This document shows, one piece after another, positions 27,846 through 36,816 of a stretch of 58,568 bases of DNA. Source of the DNA: Clostridiales bacterium (GTDB taxonomy: Bacteria > Bacillota > Clostridia > Saccharofermentanales > Saccharofermentanaceae). The stretch spans positions 1 through 58,568 of the forward strand of contig JAFWQC010000039.1 in NCBI GenBank assembly GCA_017509245.1. Reading direction: 5' to 3'. Positions within the stretch are counted from its first letter, which is position 1. Each line of letters opens with the position of its first letter. The notes under the pieces were generated by a model. It worked only from the letters and a program-made list of their open reading frames with translations, did no database searches and had not been told where the DNA came from. The translations under genes and the position numbers were made by a program.

Positions 27846-28251
27846 GTATGTTTTTCAGCCGCATGGTGATGACAGGGGACAGCTTGTTGCTCTCGAGGAA
27901 TTTAAAGACATTCCTTTCCGCATCAAGAGAGTCTACTACATGTACGATACGGGTGCGGGTGTAACGAGAGGTTATCATGCACATAAGAGCCTGCAGCAGA
28001 TCCTTATCTGCATTCACGGAAGCTGCAAGATAAGACTCGATAACGGCAGGGAGAAGAAGGTCATCCCATTAGAGAAGCCTTATGAGGGACTTTATGTATC
28101 AAATGCTATGTGGAGAGAGATGTTCGATTTCTCTCCTGATGCTGTCCTGATGGTCCTTGCGTCCGAATTATATGACGAATCGGATTATATCCGTAATTAC
28201 GATGAGTTCCTTGAATATGTTAAGAACTGCGGCGAGATAGAAGCAACTTAA
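27832..28251 (+). CDS. dTDP-4-keto-6-deoxyglucose 3,4-ketoisomerase (FdtA/QdtA type)
   Basis: 139-residue single-domain cupin of the WxcM-like/FdtA family. It converts dTDP-4-keto-6-deoxyglucose to the 3-keto isomer. The active-site histidines H49 and H51 are in RGYHAHKS, the pattern known from FdtA. HGDDRGQLVALE near the N terminus is also typical. The length equals that of stand-alone FdtA. It overlaps the Wzy end and sits nine bases before the aminotransferase. FdtA and QdtA differ in C4 configuration of the product (galacto or gluco), which I cannot decide. Confidence 0.9.
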   Translation: MQVIKYVFQPHGDDRGQLVALEEFKDIPFRIKRVYYMYDTGAGVTRGYHAHKSLQQILICIHGSCKIRLDNGREKKVIPLEKPYEGLYVSNAMWREMFDFSPDAVLMVLASELYDESDYIRNYDEFLEYVKNCGEIEAT

Positions 28252-28260
28252 GAGGTGAAC

Positions 28261-29358
28261 ATGAAGATACCGTTTGTTTCATTCCTTCCGATGGAAAGAG
28301 AACTGGATAAAGAATTAAGATCGGCCTTTGACCGTGTCTTTGCTTCATCCTGGTATATAGAAGGCAAAGAAGACGAGGCATTTGAGAAAGCTTTTGCAGA
28401 ATACTGCGGTACTAAGTACTGCATCGGCGTAGGCAACGGCCTAGATGCTCTTGTCATGATCTTAAAGGCGATGGAAATAGGTGAGGGCGATGAGGTCATC
28501 GTTCCTTCAAATACTTATATTGCAACAGCCCTTGCATCCACTTACGCAGGTGCGACCCCTGTATTCGTCGAGCCCGACATCAGGACATTTAATATTGATC
28601 CCGCTAAGATCGAAGCGGCAATCACAGCAAAGACTAAGGCGATTATGCCTGTCCATCTATATGGTCAGCCCTGTGATATGGATCCTGTTATGGCGATCGC
28701 GAAAAAATACAGCCTCAAGGTCATCGAAGACTGTGCCCAGGCTCACGGTGCGACATATAAGGGCAAAAAGATCAGCACATTCGGTGATGCAGCAGGTTTC
28801 AGCTTCTATCCGGGCAAGAACCTCGGTGCATTAGGTGATGCTGGCGCCGTTGTAACTAACGATGAGGCACTTGCTCAAAAGGTGAGGGCTCTTGGCAACT
28901 ACGGATCCGATTACAAATATCACCACATCTATAAGGGCAACAACAGCCGTCTTGATGAGCTTCAGGCAGCCTTCCTGTCAGCAAAGCTCCCTATCCTCGA
29001 CAGGATGAATGCCGAGAGAAGAAGGATCGCAGGAAGATATCTGTCTGAGATCAATAATCCTAAGATCACATTACCCTATGTGCCTGATTATGCCGAACCT
29101 GTATGGCACATATTCGGTATCAGATGTGATGAGAGGGAAAGGCTTGAAGAGCACCTTAAGAAGGCAGAGATAATGACCAATAAGCATTATCCGATCCCGA
29201 TGCATCTTCAGGAGTGCTATAAGGACCTTGGATTTAATGAAGGCGATTATCCTATCGCTGAGGAAATAAGCAGAACGGAACTCAGCATTCCGATGTATTA
29301 CGGAATGACTGACGAAGAGATCAGTTATGTTATTGACGCGCTCAACAGCTTTAACTGA
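28261..29358 (+). CDS. PLP-dependent dTDP-3-amino-3,6-dideoxyhexose transaminase (FdtB/QdtB type)
   Basis: 365-residue DegT/DnrJ/EryC1 aminotransferase. The PLP lysine is K186 in [14 protein letters not shown], and the cofactor aspartate lies in [21 protein letters not shown] and [11 protein letters not shown] are family motifs. It aminates C3 of the keto sugar made by the preceding isomerase. ATG 28261 is chosen because AGAGGTG ends three bases upstream; a GTG at 28255 lies inside that site. Its place in a QdtA-QdtB-flippase-GNAT-RmlA-RmlB run supports the pathway. Confidence 0.92.
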   Translation: MKIPFVSFLPMERELDKELRSAFDRVFASSWYIEGKEDEAFEKAFAEYCGTKYCIGVGNGLDALVMILKAMEIGEGDEVIVPSNTYIATALASTYAGATPVFVEPDIRTFNIDPAKIEAAITAKTKAIMPVHLYGQPCDMDPVMAIAKKYSLKVIEDCAQAHGATYKGKKISTFGDAAGFSFYPGKNLGALGDAGAVVTNDEALAQKVRALGNYGSDYKYHHIYKGNNSRLDELQAAFLSAKLPILDRMNAERRRIAGRYLSEINNPKITLPYVPDYAEPVWHIFGIRCDERERLEEHLKKAEIMTNKHYPIPMHLQECYKDLGFNEGDYPIAEEISRTELSIPMYYGMTDEEISYVIDALNSFN

Positions 29359-29369
29359 CGGAGATAAGA

Positions 29370-30809
29370 ATGAATAAGCTGAAGCTTTTTGTTGAGAACT
29401 TTCTGGTATACGGACTCGGGGGAATAATCAGTAAACTGATCCCCCTCATCATGGTGCCTATCGTTACATATATCCTGCCTACGACCGATTACTTCGGTAT
29501 CAGTGATATGTCCAATACCGTTGTCCAGTTTGCAAGTGCAATAGCAGTCATGGGCATGTACGATGCAATGTACAGAATGTTCTTTGAGAAAAAGGATGAG
29601 GAATATCAGCGGAAAGTCTGCTCAACGGCATTATTATTCACTGTCTTTACGTCCGTCATTGTATTCATTGTGATGCTCATCTTCAAAGATATCATTGCTG
29701 TCTACTTCTTAAGTGACAGAATGTATGCTTATGTAGTCTACATTTCAGCTATGGCGACACTTATAGGCGCGACAAACAGCATAATCTCAGCGCCCACCAG
29801 AATGCAGAACAAGAAGAAAGTATTCCTGGTAACCAATACAGTCAGCTCGCTTTTATCCTATGTAATCGCGATTCCGCTCCTTCTGGCAGGATATTATGTC
29901 ATCGCTCTGCCGCTCTCGGCCCTGATCTCTGCTGTAACTATGGAGATCACTTTCGGCATCATGAACAGGAAGTGGTTCAAGCCAAAGCTCTTTGATAAGA
30001 AGCTCCTTAAGAGCCTTCTTATAATTGCGGTCCCGCTATTGCCGAATTTCCTTATCTACTGGGTATTTAATTCCTGCGATAAGCTTATGATCACAAACAT
30101 CTTAGGAATCGGCGCTTCCGGCGTATATTCAGTCAGCTCCAAGCTCGGTCACGCAAGCCAGCTCATCTATACGGCTTTTGCAGGCGGCTGGCAGTTCTTT
30201 GCTTTCTCCACAATGAAGGAGAAAGACCAGGTAAAGTCTAATTCCGGTATCTTTGAATATCTGGGGATCATCTCTTTTGCAGCCACATGCTTTGTCTGCG
30301 CACTGAGCTTCGGCATATTCCAGATCTTTAAGCCTGATTATCTCGAAGGCTTTATCTCTGCGCCGTATCTCTTCCTTGCACCATTACTCCAAATGCTCTT
30401 CCAGGTTGCAGCTAACCAGTTCCTGGTTGTAAAGAAGACCTGGCCTAATCTCTTCATACTGTCATCAGGCGCTATTCTGAATCTGTTCCTTAATCTTTAC
30501 CTGATCCCGGTACTCGGAATTGAAGGCGCATCTATCGCGACACTTTCAGGATATATCGTATCTGACATTATCTGCGTTATAGTGCTCTGCCGCATGAAGC
30601 TCATGGTTGTCTCTTCGAGATTTATTATCTCATCACTTTTAATGGCTGTCTTCATGGTCTCATGGAGATTCTTCTTCAGCGACAGGATCCTGATAGGACT
30701 TGCTGCGGCAATAGTCTTTACGGTGATAATGGTATTGCTCTACAAGGATGAACTTAACAAGCTCAAGACGATCATCAAGAACAGAAAGGCGAAGGATAAT
30801 GAATCTTAG
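29370..30809 (+). CDS. wzx: Wzx-type polysaccharide flippase (second copy)
   Basis: 479-residue polytopic membrane protein with the same MATE/PST layout as the flippase at 10622. It starts NKLKLFVENFLVYGLGGIIS and has about 12-14 helices, with YWVFNSCDKLMI in the middle, a common segment of this family. It should export the repeat unit of the second locus. GGAG precedes the ATG. Its end overlaps the acetyltransferase gene by 11 bases. A second flippase shows that the window carries more than one complete Wzx/Wzy pathway. Confidence 0.9.
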   Translation: MNKLKLFVENFLVYGLGGIISKLIPLIMVPIVTYILPTTDYFGISDMSNTVVQFASAIAVMGMYDAMYRMFFEKKDEEYQRKVCSTALLFTVFTSVIVFIVMLIFKDIIAVYFLSDRMYAYVVYISAMATLIGATNSIISAPTRMQNKKKVFLVTNTVSSLLSYVIAIPLLLAGYYVIALPLSALISAVTMEITFGIMNRKWFKPKLFDKKLLKSLLIIAVPLLPNFLIYWVFNSCDKLMITNILGIGASGVYSVSSKLGHASQLIYTAFAGGWQFFAFSTMKEKDQVKSNSGIFEYLGIISFAATCFVCALSFGIFQIFKPDYLEGFISAPYLFLAPLLQMLFQVAANQFLVVKKTWPNLFILSSGAILNLFLNLYLIPVLGIEGASIATLSGYIVSDIICVIVLCRMKLMVVSSRFIISSLLMAVFMVSWRFFFSDRILIGLAAAIVFTVIMVLLYKDELNKLKTIIKNRKAKDNES

Positions 30810-31311
30810 ACCGTTAAAACTTAATGATGCGCCCTTAATGCTCGAATGGATGCATGACCCTTCGGTAGTAGAAGGCCTTCAGGCTGACTTCATGAGCAAG
30901 ACGTTAGAAGACTGTGAGAACTTCATTAACGCAAGTCTTACAGATGATAAGAATCTTCATCTGGCAATAACTGATGACAGTGATGAATATCAGGGCACTG
31001 TAAGCCTTAAGCATATTGAAGACGGTTCGGCAGAATTTGCCATCACGATCAGGAAATCTGCGATGGGCAAAGGAATATCCAAAGATGCTATGAAGGCCAT
31101 CATCAGCAAAGGCCTTGATGAATTAGGTCTCTCATCTATCTACTGGTGTGTATCACCTGATAATGCCAGGGCGGTAAGGTTCTACGATAAGAACGGCTAT
31201 CAGAGGATCCCGGCTGACAAGCTCGTTATAGCAGGGGATTACACGGAAGAACAGAAAAAGAAGTACTTTTGGTACGTTGTAAATAAGAAAGAACAGGACG
31301 TTAGGGTATAA
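30799..31311 (+). CDS. GNAT N-acetyltransferase, probably for the amino sugar
   Basis: 170-residue GNAT protein. It begins MNLRPLKLNDAPLMLEWMHD and has the ITIRKSAMGKGISKDAM acetyl-CoA loop and a VSPDNARAVRFYDKNGY motif. ATG 30799 is used because AAGGAT precedes it; the in-frame ATG at 30748 lies well inside the flippase gene. Placed between amino-sugar genes and RmlA, it likely N-acylates dTDP-3-amino-3,6-dideoxyhexose, a step done by other enzyme families in the classic Qui3NAc and Fuc3NAc pathways. That substrate is inferred. Confidence 0.83.
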   Translation: MNLRPLKLNDAPLMLEWMHDPSVVEGLQADFMSKTLEDCENFINASLTDDKNLHLAITDDSDEYQGTVSLKHIEDGSAEFAITIRKSAMGKGISKDAMKAIISKGLDELGLSSIYWCVSPDNARAVRFYDKNGYQRIPADKLVIAGDYTEEQKKKYFWYVVNKKEQDVRV

Positions 31312-31339
31312 TCTAACCATATCGGAAAGAGGTATTAAC

Positions 31340-32212
31340 ATGAAAGGCATTATTCTTGCAGGCGGTAAGGGAACCAGGCTTTATCCGAATACGATAGCTG
31401 TAAGCAAGCAGTTATTGCCCATATACGATAAGCCGCTTATCTACTATCCATTGTCAGTGCTCCTGCTGGCAGGGATCAGCGATATACTCGTTATCTCCAC
31501 ACCTGAAGATACACCTAATTATGAGAAGCTCTTAGGTGACGGAAGCCGTATTGGCGTTAAGATCCGGTATAAAGTGCAGGATACACCGAGAGGTCTTGCT
31601 GACGCATTTATCCTTGGGGCTGATTTTATCGGCGATGACAGTGTATGCCTTGTTCTCGGTGATAATGTATTCTACGGCAGAGGTTTTACTTCATTCCTCC
31701 ATGAGTCCATGGCGACAGCAGAGAAGACCGGTGCCGTAATCTTCGGTTTTGAAGTAAAGGATCCCAGGCAGTTCGGCGTCGTTGAATTCGATAAGGACAA
31801 TAATGTTATCTCGATCGAGGAGAAGCCTCAGCATCCCAAGTCCAATTATGCTGTTCCGGGCCTTTATTTCTACGACAACGAAGTAGTAGAGATCGCCAAG
31901 AATGTTAAGCCTTCCGAGCGAGGCGAGATTGAGATAACGGCTATCAATAACCACTATCTTGCTGAGGGCAGACTTAAGGTAACTCCAATCGGCAGAGGTA
32001 TTTCATGGCTTGATACAGGTACGCCCAAGGGCATGCAGAAGGCCGGTAACTTCGTTAAGACCGTTCAGGAGATGCAGGGATATTACATCTCTTGTATCGA
32101 AGAGATCGCCTGGAGAAGGGGATTTATTACTAAGGAACAGCTCAAGGCTTTGGGCGAAGAACTTAAAATGACTGATTATGGACAATATATCCTGTCCATT
32201 GCGGAGGATTAA
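31340..32212 (+). CDS. rmlA: Glucose-1-phosphate thymidylyltransferase
   Basis: 290-residue RmlA. It has the GGKGTRLYPNT nucleotide-binding loop, PKSN and VPGLYFYDNEVVEIA segments, and the GRGISWLDTGTPKGM catalytic region, at the normal family length. It makes dTDP-glucose, the first intermediate for the 3-amino-3,6-dideoxyhexose. The start has AAAGAGG upstream. A TATAAT at 31307-31312 could be an internal promoter but has no -35 partner. RmlC and RmlD are absent, so rhamnose is not the product of this cluster. Confidence 0.96.
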   Translation: MKGIILAGGKGTRLYPNTIAVSKQLLPIYDKPLIYYPLSVLLLAGISDILVISTPEDTPNYEKLLGDGSRIGVKIRYKVQDTPRGLADAFILGADFIGDDSVCLVLGDNVFYGRGFTSFLHESMATAEKTGAVIFGFEVKDPRQFGVVEFDKDNNVISIEEKPQHPKSNYAVPGLYFYDNEVVEIAKNVKPSERGEIEITAINNHYLAEGRLKVTPIGRGISWLDTGTPKGMQKAGNFVKTVQEMQGYYISCIEEIAWRRGFITKEQLKALGEELKMTDYGQYILSIAED

Positions 32213-32214
32213 TA

Positions 32215-33234
32215 ATGACTATCATCGTAACCGGCGGTGCCGGCTTTATCGGCGGCAACTTCGTTCACTACCATCTTAAAGAGCATCCTGAAGACAGGGT
32301 GGTCTGTATAGATAAGCTTACTTATGCAGGCAATCTTTCAACGCTTGCTCCTGTTATGGACAACCCGAACTTCAGATTTGTTAAGCTCGATATCTGTGAC
32401 AGGGAAGGCGTAATGAAGCTTTTTAAAGAGGAGAAGCCTGATGCAGTTATCAACTTCGCTGCAGAATCTCATGTCGACAGAAGCATCGTTGACCCGGGGA
32501 TCTTCCTTCAGACTAATATCATCGGTACTGCAACCATGATGGATGCCTGCAGAGAATACGGCAACATCAGATATCACCAGGTATCCACGGACGAGGTCTA
32601 TGGAGACCTTCCTCTGGACCGTCCCGACTTGTTCTTTACAGAGGAGACACCGATTCACACATCAAGTCCCTACAGCTCATCCAAGGCAGGTGCTGACCTT
32701 CTGGTAATGGCTTATTACAGGACATACGGACTCCCCGTAACCATCTCAAGGTGTTCAAATAACTACGGACCGTATCATTTCCCGGAAAAGCTCATACCTT
32801 TGATGATCGCCAACTGTCTTAATGACAAGCCGCTTCCGGTATACGGTGAAGGAAAGAATGTCCGTGACTGGCTCTATGTCGAAGATCACTGCAAAGCGAT
32901 CGATCTCATTGTACGTAAGGGTACGATCGGAGAGGTGTACAATGTAGGCGGCCATAACGAGATGGCTAATATCGATATCGTTAAGCTTATAATCAAGGAA
33001 CTCGGCAAGTCTGAGGACCTGATCACATATGTTGCTGACCGTAAAGGCCATGACCTTCGTTATGCAATTGATCCGACAAAGATCCATAACGAACTCGGAT
33101 GGCTCCCTGAGACTAAGTTTGCAGACGGCATAAAGAAGACCATCAAGTGGTATCTGGATAACAGATCATGGTGGGAGGAGATCATCTCAGGAGAATATCA
33201 GAATTACTATGAGAAAATGTACGGTAACAGATAA
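32215..33234 (+). CDS. rmlB: dTDP-glucose 4,6-dehydratase
   Basis: 339-residue RmlB. It shows GGAGFIGGNFVHY at the N terminus, the FAAESHVDRSI segment, STDEVYGDL with the catalytic Thr/Asp/Glu, and YSSSKAGAD for the Tyr/Lys pair. It forms dTDP-4-keto-6-deoxyglucose, the substrate of the FdtA/QdtA-like isomerase encoded upstream. It starts three bases after the RmlA stop with GCGGAGG as ribosome site. It ends the dTDP-sugar block. Confidence 0.96.
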   Translation: MTIIVTGGAGFIGGNFVHYHLKEHPEDRVVCIDKLTYAGNLSTLAPVMDNPNFRFVKLDICDREGVMKLFKEEKPDAVINFAAESHVDRSIVDPGIFLQTNIIGTATMMDACREYGNIRYHQVSTDEVYGDLPLDRPDLFFTEETPIHTSSPYSSSKAGADLLVMAYYRTYGLPVTISRCSNNYGPYHFPEKLIPLMIANCLNDKPLPVYGEGKNVRDWLYVEDHCKAIDLIVRKGTIGEVYNVGGHNEMANIDIVKLIIKELGKSEDLITYVADRKGHDLRYAIDPTKIHNELGWLPETKFADGIKKTIKWYLDNRSWWEEIISGEYQNYYEKMYGNR

Positions 33235-33294
33235 AGCAAGAGTGAGATAATAAGAACGTTCGCCTGACAAGGCGATGTTAAGGAGGATTTGATC

Positions 33295-34452
33295 GTGAAG
33301 AAAGCGGTAGTTGTCGGCGGAAGCAATGGTATGGGATTAGCCGTATCATCCGGACTTATTGAGCGCGGATATTTCGTTAATGTATTAGACCGTAATGAAG
33401 GCGACCTTAAACTCCTTCCGGAAGGATCATATGAATATACTCATTGTGATCTTCTTGAGTTTGATGAGGATCTGTTTGAGACTCTTGCAGCAGATAAGGA
33501 TGTCGAAGTCCTGTTTATATCGGCCGGCATCGGTAGAATTGCGGATTTTAAGGCTCATCACATCGCTGAGATAGACAAGATCTTTGAGATAGATACAGTA
33601 ACTGCGCTTAAGATCATCCGTATCTTCTACGACAGAATGCTTGATACTGAGAAGTTCTATACAGGCTGCATGGGTTCCATAAGCGGCTGGATGAGTTCAC
33701 CAGCTGCATCAGTATATGCCGGAGCAAAGGCCGGACTTGTAAGAACGATAGAGTCAGTAAACATCGAACTTGAAGTGTCAGGTACTCCGAACAGGATACT
33801 TGATGTATCACCCGCATCTTTCAAGGGTTCCAAGTTCGGCGGTGGCAATAATGATCTCTCGCTTACGGGTCCTCTTGCAGGCGAGATATTAGAACACCTC
33901 TTTGCAGGAGATACCTTATTCATTCCCCAGTATGAGGAGACATTCAAGGGCGTTCTTGAGCGTTACCATAACGATGCTCATGAATACGGGCTCCACAGCT
34001 ATCAGTATAAGAAGGATTCAGGTCGTCTTGATAACGGCAAGAAGGTCGTTATCGGCTATCTTGCAGGTACTTTTGACCTCTTCCATGTAGGTCACCTGAA
34101 TCTTTTGAGAAGAGCCAAGGAACACTGCGATTACCTGATCGTTGGTGTCCACGATTCCGGAGCATGGAAGGGCAAAGAGACCTTTATTCCGTTAGAAGAG
34201 CGTAAAGCTATCGTTGCTTCATGCAGATATGTTGATAAGGTCGTCGATTCCTGCAGGGAAGACTGCGACGCATGGCCCATCTACCATTACGACAGACTGT
34301 TCGTAGGTTCGGACTATAAGGGATCTGAAAGATTCAACCGTTATGAGGAATATTTCAAGGATAAGGGGGTTGAGATCATCTATTTCCCTTATACGCAGGG
34401 TACGAGCAGTACCCAGATTAGAGATGCGATCATCTCAAAGACAGTAAAGTAA
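33295..34452 (+). CDS. SDR oxidoreductase / TagD-type cytidylyltransferase fusion
   Basis: 385-residue two-domain protein. Residues 1 to about 245 are a short-chain dehydrogenase with GGSNGMG (8-14), an active-site SISGWM serine segment and Y141-xxx-K145 (YAGAK). Residues about 255-385 are a glycerol-3-phosphate cytidylyltransferase-like domain with GTFDLFHVGH (H264, H267) and a TSSTQIR motif. The GTG at 33295 follows AGGAGG by eight bases; the TTG at 33289 is too close. By analogy with bifunctional Bcs1 (TarI/TarJ) enzymes, it may reduce a keto-phosphate and couple it to CMP, giving a CDP-alditol. The LicD gene 19 bp downstream is the likely user. The substrate is unknown. Confidence 0.86.
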   Translation: MKKAVVVGGSNGMGLAVSSGLIERGYFVNVLDRNEGDLKLLPEGSYEYTHCDLLEFDEDLFETLAADKDVEVLFISAGIGRIADFKAHHIAEIDKIFEIDTVTALKIIRIFYDRMLDTEKFYTGCMGSISGWMSSPAASVYAGAKAGLVRTIESVNIELEVSGTPNRILDVSPASFKGSKFGGGNNDLSLTGPLAGEILEHLFAGDTLFIPQYEETFKGVLERYHNDAHEYGLHSYQYKKDSGRLDNGKKVVIGYLAGTFDLFHVGHLNLLRRAKEHCDYLIVGVHDSGAWKGKETFIPLEERKAIVASCRYVDKVVDSCREDCDAWPIYHYDRLFVGSDYKGSERFNRYEEYFKDKGVEIIYFPYTQGTSSTQIRDAIISKTVK

Positions 34453-34471
34453 ACATCAGGATTATAGAATA

Positions 34472-35323
34472 ATGATAAAGGGCAGTGGAATAGTTACAGG
34501 AGAAGACTTAAAACGTTTGCAGGGCATTCAGCTCGAGCTGATGTCCGAGTTTGACAGAGTCTGCAGAAAGCACGATATCAAGTATACGATCACATGCGGA
34601 ACCCTTCTGGGTGCAATAAGGCATAAGGGCTTTATTCCGTGGGACAATGACGCAGATATCTCTATGCTTAGGGAAGACTATGAGAAGTTCAAGCAAGTCG
34701 CAGACGAGATGGATCCTTCGATCTGCTTCTTCCAGGACCACGATACCGATCCGGATTATCTCTGGGGTTATGGCAAAGTCCGTAAGACCGGCACGACTTT
34801 TGTAAGAGAAGGGCAAGGGCATATCCATTGCAAGACCGGCGTCTATATAGATATCATGCCTGCTGATGACATTCCAAAATCAGCCATCGGACAGGAAATC
34901 AATAATCTTAAATGGACATTCTTAAGGAAGATCCTCTGGGCAAGAGTAGCCGTTGCGAACAGCAATCAATTGAGATGGAAGATCTTAAACAAGATCCCGG
35001 TTTCAGTTGTTTATAAAGCATTGGCTAAGGCAGCAAAAAAGAGCAGCAATTCAAGCGACAAACCTGTCAGAGTCCTTACTTTGCCTTCAGGCGGCAAGGA
35101 GAGGAGCAAGCTCTATCATGAAGGTAAGAATGACGTCAGTCTTAAGTACGGCGTGCCCAAGGCATGGCATCTTGAACTGGCAGAATATGATTTTGAAGAC
35201 AGAAAGTTCTTCGGCACGAAGGACTACGACGGATATCTCACTTCGAGATATGGTGACTATATGAAGCTTCCGCCTGAAGACAAGCGGACGCCAAAAGATC
35301 CCGCCGAAGAGTGGGAGTTTTAA
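34472..35323 (+). CDS. LicD family phosphotransferase with variant metal motif
   Basis: 283-residue LicD protein, closest to the one at 45295 (both share FDRVCRKHDIKYTI-type and REDYEKF segments). The usual PWDDDxD metal site reads PWDNDAD, so the second acidic residue is Asn. TGVYIDIMPADDIPKS follows. The C terminus keeps GDYMKLPPEDKR. It is the last gene of the second operon and follows the SDR/cytidylyltransferase fusion, which probably makes its donor. The ribosome site is weak (CAGGAT). Confidence 0.85.
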   Translation: MIKGSGIVTGEDLKRLQGIQLELMSEFDRVCRKHDIKYTITCGTLLGAIRHKGFIPWDNDADISMLREDYEKFKQVADEMDPSICFFQDHDTDPDYLWGYGKVRKTGTTFVREGQGHIHCKTGVYIDIMPADDIPKSAIGQEINNLKWTFLRKILWARVAVANSNQLRWKILNKIPVSVVYKALAKAAKKSSNSSDKPVRVLTLPSGGKERSKLYHEGKNDVSLKYGVPKAWHLELAEYDFEDRKFFGTKDYDGYLTSRYGDYMKLPPEDKRTPKDPAEEWEF

Positions 35324-35359
35324 GTTGTGAGGAGAAGTGTTCCTTTTTTGTAGGGATAC

Positions 35360-35388
35360 CGTACTTTTTCACACCCGAAAAAAGTACG
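35360..35388. terminator. Hairpin between convergent operons
   Basis: CGTACTTTTTC (35360-35370) pairs with GAAAAAAGTACG (35377-35388) around a 6-nt loop, with one bulged A. The T- and A-rich arms allow it to act in both directions. On the plus strand it is followed by ATTTT. Confidence 0.55.
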
Positions 35389-35508
35389 ATTTTACCCGTC
35401 GCTCCGTGCGTTCAGCATGACCTTCAATTCTGTTGCTCTTCCTGTCCAAATATGAATAAGAGCTGCCTCATTTTGAGACAACCCTTATAAAGTAATTCGA
35501 ATAAACTA

Positions 35509-36804
35509 TTACAGCTCGTCGATCAGCGTGATGATCTCTTTTATCGACATGAGGCTGTCGTCGACTTCCATTGCTCTGTGGTGCTTGAGGATGTCCTCGG
35601 CAGTTTTCTTCATTGCCGGGAAGGCCGCTCTGGTGAGCTGGTTTGCGTAGATTACGATGTTGACGCCGTGATCTGCAAGTTCTTCCTCTGTGATGGAGTT
35701 GAAGCTGGAAGGAACAACAACGATAGGTGTTGTAGAATCTTCGGCACGGAACTTATCACAGAATTCTATTATCTCGGCAGGATCTTTCTTGCGGCTGTGG
35801 ATCATGATGCCGTCAGCGCCGGCCTCGACGAAGGCTTTGGCACGTGCAAGAGCGTCTTCCATGCCTTTCTCGAGGATAAGGCTCTCGATACGGGCAATGA
35901 TCATGAAATCTTTTGTAAGCTGGGCTTCCTTGCCTGCTCTGATCTTCTCTGAGAATTCCTCAATCGTTGCCTGTGTCTGCTGAACTTCAGTGCCGAAGAG
36001 GGAATTTTTCTTTAAGCCTTTTTTGTCTTCGATGATAACTGCTGATACACCCATTCTCTCGAGAGAACGTACTGTGTAGACGAAGTGCTCCGTAAGTCCG
36101 CCGGTGTCACCGTCGAAGATAATAGGTTTGGTTGTTACTTCTGTGATATCGTCTATTGTTCTGAAGCGGCTTGTCATGTCGACAAGCTCGATGTCAGGCT
36201 TACCCTTTGCTGTTGAATCACAAAGAGAGCTGATCCACATAGCGTCGAACTGGTCGAGCTTACCGTCAACTTCAACGACGGTCTTCTCTACGATGAGACC
36301 TGTAAGACCGCTGTGGGCTTCCATCGCCTTTACGATGGGCGTCATCTTGATGAGATCTCTCAATCTCTTACGTCTGTATTCAGGCATAGCGAGCTTGGCT
36401 CTTAATACGAGATCGATCTTCTTTACCTTGTCGCTGTAGGTGTAGGGAACATCAATGATCTTGCCGCCGTAGGCACTGACGAGTTCGTCAACGTGCTTTC
36501 TGATAGCGCTCTCGGGACCTTCTTTCCAGTTGTCACCGTGGATTACGTAGTCGGGCTTTATGAGCGTGATAACGTCATCGTAGAGCATATCGTCCTGAAT
36601 GACGACTTCATCGACGCCGTCAAGGGATCTGTAGAGCTTGAGTCTGTTCTCCTGTGATACGGTAGGGAAGCGGTTGTATCTGATAAGAGCCCTGTCGGAA
36701 AGACATCCGACAACTACGCGGCCGTATTTCCTGGCATTGGCAATAATATTCAGGTGACCTTCGTGGATAACGTCGGTGCAGAAGCAGGTGTATGCAGTCT
36801 TCAC
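35509..36804 (-). CDS. Cytidylyltransferase / phosphoenolpyruvate mutase fusion (copy 1)
   Basis: 431-residue bifunctional phosphonate enzyme. Residues 1 to about 135 are a TagD-like cytidylyltransferase with the HxGH site H14-E-G-H17. Residues about 150-431 are PEP mutase, which isomerises PEP to phosphonopyruvate, the entry step of nearly all phosphonate pathways. The mutase signature EDKKGLKKNS is intact (E259-S268), as are the Mg ligands in FDGDTGG (D231, D233) and the arginine of IARIES. The start is GTG with AAGGAGG upstream. It is third in an operon after a nucleotidyltransferase and a 2-AEP transaminase. A divergent paralogue starts at 39112. Confidence 0.93.
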   Translation of the reverse strand: MKTAYTCFCTDVIHEGHLNIIANARKYGRVVVGCLSDRALIRYNRFPTVSQENRLKLYRSLDGVDEVVIQDDMLYDDVITLIKPDYVIHGDNWKEGPESAIRKHVDELVSAYGGKIIDVPYTYSDKVKKIDLVLRAKLAMPEYRRKRLRDLIKMTPIVKAMEAHSGLTGLIVEKTVVEVDGKLDQFDAMWISSLCDSTAKGKPDIELVDMTSRFRTIDDITEVTTKPIIFDGDTGGLTEHFVYTVRSLERMGVSAVIIEDKKGLKKNSLFGTEVQQTQATIEEFSEKIRAGKEAQLTKDFMIIARIESLILEKGMEDALARAKAFVEAGADGIMIHSRKKDPAEIIEFCDKFRAEDSTTPIVVVPSSFNSITEEELADHGVNIVIYANQLTRAAFPAMKKTAEDILKHHRAMEVDDSLMSIKEIITLIDEL

Positions 36805-36816
36805 TTTGAATCCTCC

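Noticed and set aside
31307..31312. TATAAT before rmlA as a dedicated promoter
   Set aside because: No -35 element lies at a workable distance, and the box overlaps the end of the acetyltransferase gene.
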